A stretch of DNA of 7,581 nucleotides, taken from contig CAZKJS010000048.1 of the NCBI GenBank assembly GCA_964553255.1, positions 1-7,581 on the forward strand. Direction: 5' to 3'. The DNA comes from JAQUCI01 sp964553255 (lineage in GTDB: Bacteria; Bacillota_I; Bacilli_A; Erysipelotrichales; Erysipelotrichaceae). The number at the start of each line of letters is the position of its first letter. Positions within the stretch are counted from its first letter, which is position 1. The notes under the pieces were generated by a model that saw only the letters and a program-made list of their open reading frames with translations, had not been told where the DNA came from and ran no database searches. This document shows positions 1 to 5,584 of the stretch, piece by piece. The translations under genes and the position numbers were made by a program.

Positions 1-69
1 ACTCTAATAATTAAGCCATCTTTATATAAACCAGCATTTACTATTAGAATTCACGATAACGTAATAATT
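1..69. other. Sequence downstream of trmD, no supported gene
   Basis: These bases follow the trmD stop codon. On the minus strand all three frames meet stop codons and there is no Shine-Dalgarno-plus-start pair, so rplS (ribosomal protein L19), the usual next gene in this operon type, does not begin here. A weak interrupted hairpin (TAGAATT at 45-51 against AATTCTA at 66-72) overlaps the trmD stop but has no T tract, so it is not called a terminator. On the plus strand one frame is open from the window edge to a TAA at 100-102, which is too short to judge. The stretch may be leader sequence for a further downstream gene outside the window. Confidence 0.5.
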
Positions 70-792
70 CTATTCTGCTTCAAAAATGATTTCCGCAAGT
101 AATTTTTCAGACTCTTTATCTAAAGCCTTTCTTGCTAATAAATCTTTACGATATTGATATGTTTTACGCAACGACTCTTTAAGGCGATACAAGCGTATCT
201 GCTCATGGTGACCAGAAAGTAATACTGCTGGCACTTTGTAACCTTGAAACTCAGTTGGTCTTGTATATTGAGGATATTCAAGCAGTCCTTCTTCAAAAGA
301 TTCATTTAAATGGCTGTCTTGAGCGATTACCCCATCAACTAAACGCGTTGTAGCATCAGCTACTACCATTGCGGCCAATTCGCCACCAGTTAAGATGTAA
401 TCACCAATAGATATTACTTCATCAACATAGTTTAAGATACGCTCATCATAACCTTCATAGTGAGCACAAATAATGATTAAATGTTTAAACTTCAGTAATG
501 ATCTAGCTTTCTCTTGATTAAAAGTACTAGCAGCTGGTGTCATTAAGATGATATGTGATTTTTCTGTTCTGACTGTTTTTAATGCATCCACGATTGGCTG
601 ACAAAACATGACCATTCCTTGCCCACCACCAAACGGGTAATCATCAACACGTTTATGTTTGTCTTCAGTAAAAGCTCTAATATCAACAATTTGATAATCC
701 ACAAGTTCTTTTAAACGTGCTTTTTTGATGATTGAAGTATCCAAAAACCCATTAAACATTTCTGGAAACAGCGTTAATATCGTTATTTTCAT
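70..792 (-). CDS. trmD: tRNA (guanine-N1)-methyltransferase TrmD
   Basis: TrmD transfers a methyl group from S-adenosylmethionine to N1 of G37 in tRNAs, next to the anticodon, which prevents +1 frameshifting. The 240 residues match the usual family length. Visible family signatures are the N-terminal ITILTLFPEMF (about 3-13), VDDYPFGGGQGMVM (49-62), the trefoil-knot SAM-binding segments YEGYDER (112-118) and SIGDYILTGGELAAM (128-142), Arg150 (equivalent of E. coli Arg154), GLLEYPQYTRP (169-179) and VLLSGHHEQIR (190-200). Two positions differ from the E. coli enzyme: Ala110 where E. coli has Gly113 after the Cys of the knot, and Glu164 where E. coli has the catalytic Asp169. The ATG overlaps the rimM TGA as ATGA, a 4-bp overlap typical of translational coupling; no separate ribosome binding site is needed. 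It is the last complete gene of the operon in this window. Family identity is certain; the effect of the substitutions is unknown. Confidence 0.97.
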   Translation of the reverse strand: MKITILTLFPEMFNGFLDTSIIKKARLKELVDYQIVDIRAFTEDKHKRVDDYPFGGGQGMVMFCQPIVDALKTVRTEKSHIILMTPAASTFNQEKARSLLKFKHLIIICAHYEGYDERILNYVDEVISIGDYILTGGELAAMVVADATTRLVDGVIAQDSHLNESFEEGLLEYPQYTRPTEFQGYKVPAVLLSGHHEQIRLYRLKESLRKTYQYRKDLLARKALDKESEKLLAEIIFEAE

Positions 793-1286
793 ATCATGCC
801 ATCGATCAAGACTACATCAATGCGCTTATTATCAACATCAACTCTAGTAACAAACTTATCAATAAAAGGTATCAAGACATCTTTATCATTGGTTTGTACT
901 CTAAGAATAGAGTGAGCTGGATAAAACTCAATATTTATTACCTTCCCAATAAGAACATTATCATGATATACCTCAAGTCCCATTAGTTCATTGCTGTAAT
1001 AACCATCAACTAAAGCTTTAATACTAGCTTTATCAACAAACAGTTCAAATCCCTTAAATGGTTCAACTAAATTGATATCTTCATGATCTTCAAACAAGAT
1101 CAAAGCGTTGTTTTGATGGTAGCGACAGCTTTTGATAATAACCTTTATTACTTTATCGTTTCTCTTAATGTAAAGATCATTTTTAGGTTTAAATCGATCT
1201 TCTGGAAAATCAGTGATGATTTGAACCTTTACTTCACCTTTAATACCAAAAGTATTAACAATAATACCAACTCTAACTAGTTCCAT
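789..1286 (-). CDS. rimM: Ribosome maturation factor RimM
   Basis: RimM binds ribosomal protein S19 and assists maturation of the 30S head. The protein has 165 residues, normal for the family (about 165-175). It shows the two expected parts: an N-terminal barrel beginning VRVGIIVNTFGIKGEVKV (4-21, with the conserved GIKGEV), and, after the linker motif YYSNELMG (96-103), a PRC-type barrel that includes IGKVINIE (113-120), LIPFIDKF (138-145) and a C-terminal VVLIDGM. The loop FYPAHSIL (121-128) replaces the more usual GAN/GAH-type loop, a mild oddity. The ATG has a good Shine-Dalgarno sequence, GGAGG at 1295-1291, spaced 4 nt. It lies 30 bp after khpA with a hairpin and T tract between them, and overlaps trmD by 4 bp. 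The rimM-trmD pairing is a long-conserved arrangement, which supports the call. Confidence 0.95.
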   Translation of the reverse strand: MELVRVGIIVNTFGIKGEVKVQIITDFPEDRFKPKNDLYIKRNDKVIKVIIKSCRYHQNNALILFEDHEDINLVEPFKGFELFVDKASIKALVDGYYSNELMGLEVYHDNVLIGKVINIEFYPAHSILRVQTNDKDVLIPFIDKFVTRVDVDNKRIDVVLIDGMI

Positions 1287-1295
1287 AAATCCTCC

Positions 1296-1318
1296 AAAAA
1301 AGGATGCATAAGCATCCT
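1296..1318 (-). terminator. Hairpin plus T tract between khpA and rimM (possible attenuator)
   Basis: On the transcript, AGGATGC (1318-1312) pairs perfectly with GCATCCT (1307-1301) across a TTAT loop and runs directly into six T residues (1301-1296), the layout of an intrinsic terminator. The stem is only 7 bp with 4 G:C pairs, so termination is probably partial. It begins inside the khpA stop codon (TAG, 1319-1317) and ends one base before the rimM ribosome binding site. Because rimM and trmD lack another visible promoter, an attenuator that lowers their expression relative to rpsP and khpA is more plausible than a complete stop. This is inference from base pairing; no energy calculation was made. 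Confidence 0.6.
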
Positions 1319-1565
1319 AATAAGACTCAAATTTTATCGCGATGTGGCGATCATTGATATATGATGCTACCGACATCATCTTACGTAATGCCGATGCCAT
1401 ACTGCCCTGACGTCCGATCAAACGAGCGATATCATCAGATTTGGCGTAAACGTATAACAACACTTCTTTTTCATCAAGTGACGGTAATTCCTTTATTGAT
1501 ACGCTAGAAGGATCATCAACCATTGGTTCGACCAACTTAAACAAAACTTGGGTAAGATCTATCAT
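1317..1565 (-). CDS. khpA: KH-domain RNA-binding protein KhpA (YlqC family)
   Basis: This 82-residue protein is a single KH domain. The defining GxxG loop is seen as IGRQG (50-54), followed by the helix SMASALRKMMSVAS (55-68) and the terminal strand HIAIKFES. N-terminal residues LVEPMVDDPSSV (11-22) match the start of the family (KxLVxxPxxV type). In Bacilli and streptococci KhpA works with KhpB (Jag/EloR) as an RNA-binding pair that affects cell elongation and division; the partner is not in this window. The position between rpsP and rimM is where this gene lies in Bacillus (ylqC), strong support for the identity. The ATG is only 2 bp after the rpsP TAA and has no clear Shine-Dalgarno sequence, so translation probably depends on ribosomes finishing rpsP. 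The stop codon lies in the first arm of a hairpin with a T tract. Confidence 0.93.
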   Translation of the reverse strand: MIDLTQVLFKLVEPMVDDPSSVSIKELPSLDEKEVLLYVYAKSDDIARLIGRQGSMASALRKMMSVASYINDRHIAIKFESY

Positions 1566-1567
1566 TT

Positions 1568-1840
1568 TTACTTACGACGCTTTTCTTCGTGGAATTGTTT
1601 TAAAATGCCTTGCGTTGATAATAAACCTTTTACCGTATCAGATGGTTGAGCACCATTGCGTAACCATTTAAGTGCTAGTTCAGCATCAACATTAACTTCT
1701 GCAGGACTAACTGTTGGGTTATAATAACCGATGTTTTCGATAAAGCGACCATCACGTGGATAACGTGAATCAGCGGCCACTATCCGATAAAACGGTGCTT
1801 TCTTTGCTCCCATTCTTTTTAAGCGAATTTTAACTGCCAT
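1568..1840 (-). CDS. rpsP: 30S ribosomal protein S16
   Basis: S16 is a primary assembly protein that binds the 5' domain of 16S rRNA in the 30S subunit. The 90-residue sequence is normal length and has the family's core: VKIRLKRMGAKKAPFYRIV (3-21), then ADSRYPRDGRFIENIGYYNP (23-42), the WLRNGAQPSDTV helix (59-70) and a basic C-terminal tail ending KRRK. The start is secure: ATG preceded by AAAGGAG (1852-1846) at 5 nt spacing. It is the first gene after a 72-bp intergenic gap with its own predicted strong promoter, as expected for a highly expressed ribosomal protein gene. khpA follows after 2 bp. Confidence 0.98.
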   Translation of the reverse strand: MAVKIRLKRMGAKKAPFYRIVAADSRYPRDGRFIENIGYYNPTVSPAEVNVDAELALKWLRNGAQPSDTVKGLLSTQGILKQFHEEKRRK

Positions 1841-1866
1841 ATATATCTCCTTTGTTTAACATATGT

Positions 1867-1894
1867 ATTTTAACATAATGTTATGATCTGTCAA
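1867..1894 (-). promoter_or_regulatory. Predicted housekeeping-sigma promoter of rpsP
   Basis: A perfect -35 box TTGACA (1894-1889) is followed by a 16-bp spacer (1888-1873) and TAAAAT (1872-1867), five of six matches to TATAAT. The spacer ends in TG plus one base (1875-1873), giving an extended -10. A start site would fall near 1860, leaving a leader of about 20 nt before the rpsP ATG with AAAGGAG in it. This would drive rpsP-khpA-rimM-trmD independently of ffh. The -35 box lies inside one arm of a 24-bp palindrome and the -10 overlaps a second palindrome, so regulation is possible. Confidence 0.72.
1871..1883. repeat. 13-bp palindrome overlapping the rpsP -10 region
   Basis: TAACAT and ATGTTA are perfect inverted arms around a single central base (1877). 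The element covers the extended TG, the first two bases of the -10 box and part of the spacer of the predicted rpsP promoter. In such AT-rich DNA a chance origin is quite possible; its location is the only reason to record it. Confidence 0.45.
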
Positions 1895-1911
1895 GTATTT
1901 TTACTTGACAG
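1888..1911. repeat. 24-bp perfect palindrome between ffh and rpsP
   Basis: CTGTCAAGTA (1888-1897) and TACTTGACAG (1902-1911) are exact reverse complements separated by TTTT. The structure starts one base after the ffh stop codon and its distal arm contains the TTGACA box of the rpsP promoter. No T tract follows on either strand, so it is not a normal intrinsic terminator. It could be a repressor operator, an mRNA-stabilising or processing hairpin at the ffh 3' end, or both. It does not match the operators I know by sight, such as CIRCE, CtsR or CodY. Confidence 0.75.
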
Positions 1912-1912
1912 C

Positions 1913-3238
1913 TTACATTTTCCAACCTTGCCCTTTTCCCATTCTAGCTACCATTTTCATTTGAGTTTTCATCTTTTCAAACTGTGATAACAGTTTATTG
2001 ACCTGAGCAACACTTGTACCACTACCTTCAGCGATACGATGTTTACGTGACATCCTGATCATATCAGGATTTTCTTTTTCTTCCTTTGTCATACTTTCAA
2101 TAATAGCTACATTGACTTTTATATCACGATTGGCTTGATCTTCATCAATCGAATTACTCAACTGATTCATTCCTGGTATCATTTGGATCAAGCTTCTTAT
2201 TGAGCCCATCTTATTAACCTGTTTTAGTTGATAAGCCATATCATTAAGATCAAATTTGCCTTCCATCATCCTTTGGGTTGCTTGCAATTGAACTTCCATA
2301 TCCAATTTTTCTTGTGCTTTCTCAACTAAACTGACAATATCGCCCATACCTAAGATACGATCTGCTACTCTTGTTGGATAGAAAAGCTCAAAATCATCAA
2401 GTTTCTCACCAGTACCAACAAACTTAACTGGAACACCTGTTACACTACGCACCGATAAGATACCACCACCACGCGCATCACCATCAAATTTCGTAACAAC
2501 AAGTCCAGTAATTTTCAGCTTTTGGTTAAAACTATCAGCGACATTGATTATGTCTTGTCCTGTCATCGCATCAACGGTTAACAGTATTTCATCCGGTTTG
2601 ATCTCTTTTTTAATATCAACCAGTTCTTGCATTAAAACATCATCAATATGTAATCGACCAGCGGTATCAACTAGTACCGTATCGTAACCATTTTTACGCG
2701 CATGCTCCAATCCTGCTTTAACCGTCTTAACCGCCGAAGTATTAACACCAAGTGTAAACACCTCTACTCCTATCGATTGGCCAAGTGTCACTAATTGTTC
2801 AATCGCTGCTGGTCTAACGATATCAGCTGCGATCATTAGTGGTTTGCGATTATTCTTTTCTTTTATTGCTTTTGCGATCTTAGCAATATTAGTTGTTTTA
2901 CCAGTTCCTTGAAGGCCAACGATCATTATTTTGGTAATATCATTAAGCTTAAAATCGATTGTCGCTTCTTTTTCACCTAGAAGATTTACCATCTCATCGT
3001 GCACAATCTTGACAACCATCTGTGATGGTTCAACAGCTTGGTATATCTTCATACCAATCGCTTTATCTTTAACCTGATTTAAAAAGACGCTCACTACCTG
3101 ATAGTTAACATCCGCTTCCAATAAAGCTAAACGTATTTCCTGTAACATTTCATCCATGTTACGTTCAGATAGTTTACCTTTACCAATGATATTACGCATT
3201 GCTTGATTAATTCTTTGGGTTAGATTTTCAAATGCCAT
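1913..3238 (-). CDS. ffh: Signal recognition particle GTPase Ffh
   Basis: Ffh (SRP54) binds signal sequences emerging from the ribosome, joins 4.5S/6S RNA to form SRP, and docks with FtsY at the membrane. The 441-residue protein has the full domain order: N domain with ALLEADVNYQVV (38-49); G domain with P-loop GLQGTGKTT (108-116), DIVRPAA (139-145), DTAGRLH (191-197) and TKFDGDARGGG (249-259); and a methionine-rich M domain from about 300 with MGSIRSLIQMIPGM (344-357) and the RNA-binding SRKHRIAEGSG (397-407). Start ATG has an AGAGGTG ribosome binding site a few bases upstream. It follows thiI by 20 bp with no terminator between them, so it is probably cotranscribed with it. The ylxM gene that precedes ffh in Bacillus is absent at this position. 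Confidence 0.98.
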   Translation of the reverse strand: MAFENLTQRINQAMRNIIGKGKLSERNMDEMLQEIRLALLEADVNYQVVSVFLNQVKDKAIGMKIYQAVEPSQMVVKIVHDEMVNLLGEKEATIDFKLNDITKIMIVGLQGTGKTTNIAKIAKAIKEKNNRKPLMIAADIVRPAAIEQLVTLGQSIGVEVFTLGVNTSAVKTVKAGLEHARKNGYDTVLVDTAGRLHIDDVLMQELVDIKKEIKPDEILLTVDAMTGQDIINVADSFNQKLKITGLVVTKFDGDARGGGILSVRSVTGVPVKFVGTGEKLDDFELFYPTRVADRILGMGDIVSLVEKAQEKLDMEVQLQATQRMMEGKFDLNDMAYQLKQVNKMGSIRSLIQMIPGMNQLSNSIDEDQANRDIKVNVAIIESMTKEEKENPDMIRMSRKHRIAEGSGTSVAQVNKLLSQFEKMKTQMKMVARMGKGQGWKM

Positions 3239-3258
3239 GATTTCACCTCTTATTTTTA

Positions 3259-4446
3259 TTAAAATAGTTCATCGTCATCACTCAAAACCATTTTATATGT
3301 TTTAATATCACTTAAACACTCATCGATAAATGTCTGATAATCAAATTTTTGCTCATTGATCGATGCTCTTTTAAGTGTTGGTTTAATAACTGGGTTTTGT
3401 GGTGTAAAGATTGTACAGCAATCTTCAAATGGTTCAATACTTATATCATAAGTAGTTAGTTTGTTAGCTACCTCGATAATTTCAAGTTTATCAAAACTGA
3501 TCAAAGGTCGCAAGACAGGAAGTTTGATTGGTTCATTGATCACAGCTATACTCTCCAATGTTTGTGATGCTACCTGACCGATACTTTCACCACTTGCTAA
3601 AGCCAAACAATTGTTTTTATGCGCCACTGCTTCAGCAATTCGATACATCATGCGACGCATAATGGTGATCGCATAACTTTCATCACAGTTTTGATATATC
3701 GCTAATTGGAGTTTAGTGAAGTTTATGACATGAACTTTAACAAAGCCTTGATATTTACTTAACTTTTGGGCTAAGCGTAATACTTTATCAAGTGCATTAG
3801 TACTAGTATAAGGTATAGAAGCGAAATGTATTGCCTCTATCGCTACTCCTCTTTTCATCGTCAAGTAACCAGCAACAGGTGAATCAATGCCACCAGATAA
3901 CATCAATAATGCTTTACCACCAATACCAACTGGATAGCCACCAGCACCTTTGATCGTTTTAGCCATGATAAAAGAGTAATCTTTACGTACTTCAATCATA
4001 AACCGATGATCAGGTTGATGAACATCAACCTTCAAAGTTGTATTCTTTAGAATTAGTGATGCAACATAGCGATTTATATCATCACTAACCATTGGAAACA
4101 GCTTGTCATGACGTTTAGTTATAACTTTGAAACTACCATTAACATCACTTGCTAATCCAAGGCAAGTTTGAGCTATTTTTTCAATATCACTACTAATTTT
4201 AATAGCGAAAGAAAACGAACTAATACCAAAACATAAACGTAAATCGTTAGCTATCGCATCAGCGTTTTCTCCATTTAAGCGAATAAACAAGCGATCATAT
4301 GTTTTATCGTAAGTTAGTTTTGGATATAATGATAAAATATTCTTTACATTCGTATTAAGTTTTCTGATAAATTCATTGCGATTCTTACCTTTAGTCGATA
4401 ATTCACCATATCTTACTAATATATGATCATATTCAATTTTAGCCAT
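3259..4446 (-). CDS. thiI: tRNA 4-thiouridine synthetase ThiI (no rhodanese domain)
   Basis: ThiI adenylates U8 of tRNA and inserts sulfur to make 4-thiouridine, a near-UV sensor. From the ATG the product has 395 residues, matching Gram-positive ThiI without the C-terminal rhodanese domain of E. coli. N-terminal residues EYDHILVRYGELSTKGKNR are typical; a THUMP domain follows (about 60-165); the PP-loop ATPase has SGGIDSPVAGY (184-194), GESIGQVASQT (286-296) and EDCCTIFTPQNP (341-352). Sulfur is likely supplied as persulfide by the cysteine desulfurase encoded immediately upstream. Two starts compete: TTG at 4455 (three residues longer), with AAGGGA only 4 nt upstream, and ATG at 4446, which fits the family N-terminus better but is further from that site. 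ATG is used here. The gene overlaps the desulfurase by 8 bp (17 bp with TTG), implying coupled translation. Confidence 0.94.
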   Translation of the reverse strand: MAKIEYDHILVRYGELSTKGKNRNEFIRKLNTNVKNILSLYPKLTYDKTYDRLFIRLNGENADAIANDLRLCFGISSFSFAIKISSDIEKIAQTCLGLASDVNGSFKVITKRHDKLFPMVSDDINRYVASLILKNTTLKVDVHQPDHRFMIEVRKDYSFIMAKTIKGAGGYPVGIGGKALLMLSGGIDSPVAGYLTMKRGVAIEAIHFASIPYTSTNALDKVLRLAQKLSKYQGFVKVHVINFTKLQLAIYQNCDESYAITIMRRMMYRIAEAVAHKNNCLALASGESIGQVASQTLESIAVINEPIKLPVLRPLISFDKLEIIEVANKLTTYDISIEPFEDCCTIFTPQNPVIKPTLKRASINEQKFDYQTFIDECLSDIKTYKMVLSDDDELF

Positions 4447-5584
4447 ACTTTTCAATAATTCCCTTCAATTCAACAATAAAACGTTGGATGTCACTAATTG
4501 ATAGTGGGTAGTCAAGCCCTATTCTAATCGCACTTTCAGCTTGTTGCAAGCCATAATTCATTGCTTGATATACATGTGATATTTCTTTTAAACGGCTGTG
4601 ACAAGTGCTCTGTGCACTTACAGCGATGTTATTTTGATTCAAAGCGTTCATCATAACCTCACTCTTGATATTCACACAAGAGAAATTGACGATATATACC
4701 GATCCATCATCAGTACTGTTAATAGTAACAGGCAATTGTTTTAACTCACTGATAAGATAATCATGTAAAGCTTTAACCTTAGTAAAATGTTCTTTTTGAT
4801 TTGATAAAGCTAAACGAACCGATTTAGCTGCCATAATATTAACACAATAGTTCGATGTTCCACCACGCAATCCATACTCTTGTTGACCAGCTGATATTAA
4901 ACTAAGCATTGGTACATGTTGTTTCTTGATTAGAATTCCCGAGCCTTTTAATCCAAATATCTTGTGCATTGATATACTGAACAAATCGATATTTTTTAAA
5001 TTAAGATCATATTTACCAAATCCCTGAACACCATCAACATGAAAATAAGCTTTTGAGTTAAGCTTAACAAACTCAGCTATTTCATATATCGGATTTATAC
5101 TACCAATCTCGTTATTTACCCACATGATAGACACTAAAACCGTATCACTTCTAATTGCTTTTCTTAGGTCATCTAAACTAACAGAACCCTTTTCATTAAC
5201 ATCCAAATAAGTAATATCATATTCAAAATCAAGAGCTAACTGTTGCATGCTTGCCATGACGCTTGAATGCTCAATTTTGCTGGTAATGATATGCTTACCT
5301 TTATTACGCATTGCCCAAGCAACTCCTTTGATTGCCATATTATTAGCTTCTGATGCACCCGATGTAAAAATAACTTCATTTTTCTTAACATCCAATAGTT
5401 TTGCTATCTGCGTTCTAGCTTTTTCTTGGAGCTTTGATACCACTGTCGCCTGCTCATACAATGAATCACAATTAACAAAATGCTGTGTTAATAATTGTTG
5501 ATACATATTAAAAACCTCTATATTTAGAGGTGTTGAGCTAACATAGTCTAAGTATAAGAAGTCCTTAGCTTGCACTACTAGCAT
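4439..5584 (-). CDS. nifZ: Cysteine desulfurase, NifZ/IscS-like, partner of ThiI
   Basis: This PLP enzyme removes sulfur from cysteine, leaving a persulfide on an active-site cysteine; next to thiI its acceptor is probably ThiI. Starting at ATG 5584 it has 381 residues, normal for the class. Key features: SGASEANN (75-82), IEHSS with His106 stacking on PLP, HVDGVQ with Asp184 and Gln187, SMHKIFG with Schiff-base Lys208, GLRGGTSN (238-245) and the cysteine loop SAQSTCHSR with Cys328. An upstream in-frame ATG at 5635 would add 17 residues unlike the family. ATG 5584 has AAAGGA 9 nt upstream and AAGGAG only 1 nt upstream; GTG at 5575 is a reasonable alternative, 10 nt from AAGGAG. It overlaps ezrA by 20 bp and thiI by 8 bp. 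In Bacillus, nifZ and thiI are also adjacent and lie near ezrA, so nifZ is preferred over the general iscS/nifS name. Confidence 0.93.
   Translation of the reverse strand: MLVVQAKDFLYLDYVSSTPLNIEVFNMYQQLLTQHFVNCDSLYEQATVVSKLQEKARTQIAKLLDVKKNEVIFTSGASEANNMAIKGVAWAMRNKGKHIITSKIEHSSVMASMQQLALDFEYDITYLDVNEKGSVSLDDLRKAIRSDTVLVSIMWVNNEIGSINPIYEIAEFVKLNSKAYFHVDGVQGFGKYDLNLKNIDLFSISMHKIFGLKGSGILIKKQHVPMLSLISAGQQEYGLRGGTSNYCVNIMAAKSVRLALSNQKEHFTKVKALHDYLISELKQLPVTINSTDDGSVYIVNFSCVNIKSEVMMNALNQNNIAVSAQSTCHSRLKEISHVYQAMNYGLQQAESAIRIGLDYPLSISDIQRFIVELKGIIEKYG
5510..5531 (-). promoter_or_regulatory. Terminator-like hairpin inside the desulfurase 5' end
   Basis: Within codons 18-25 of the desulfurase gene the transcript has ACCTCTA (5531-5525), loop AATA and TAGAGGT (5520-5514), running straight into a five-T tract (5514-5510). 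The perfect 7-bp stem plus T tract resembles a weak intrinsic terminator, located about 55 nt after the start codon. Translating ribosomes would normally melt it. It may be a coincidence of coding sequence, or may cause polarity when translation initiation is poor. Confidence 0.4.

Noticed and set aside
45..72. Interrupted inverted repeat TAGAATT/AATTCTA around the trmD stop, as a terminator
   Set aside because: The stem is AT-only apart from one pair at each arm, has a 14-base loop, and no T tract follows.
1..102. Plus-strand frame open from the window edge for 33 codons, a possible tail of a convergent gene
   Set aside because: It would overlap the trmD 3' end by 33 bp, is very short, and resembles nothing I recognise; most of its apparent openness could be chance. 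Sequence to the left would settle it.
1083..1280. Plus-strand open frame opposite rimM
   Set aside because: It is antisense to a clear rimM gene, asparagine/phenylalanine-rich, and shows no start signal or family.
1902..1910. TTGACA on the plus strand (1905-1910) as an antisense promoter into ffh
   Set aside because: No -10-like hexamer lies 16-18 bp downstream; it exists only because the palindrome is symmetric.
5247..5501. Plus-strand open frame opposite the desulfurase
   Set aside because: Shadow of a conserved gene in the antisense frame; no recognisable domain despite hydrophobic content.
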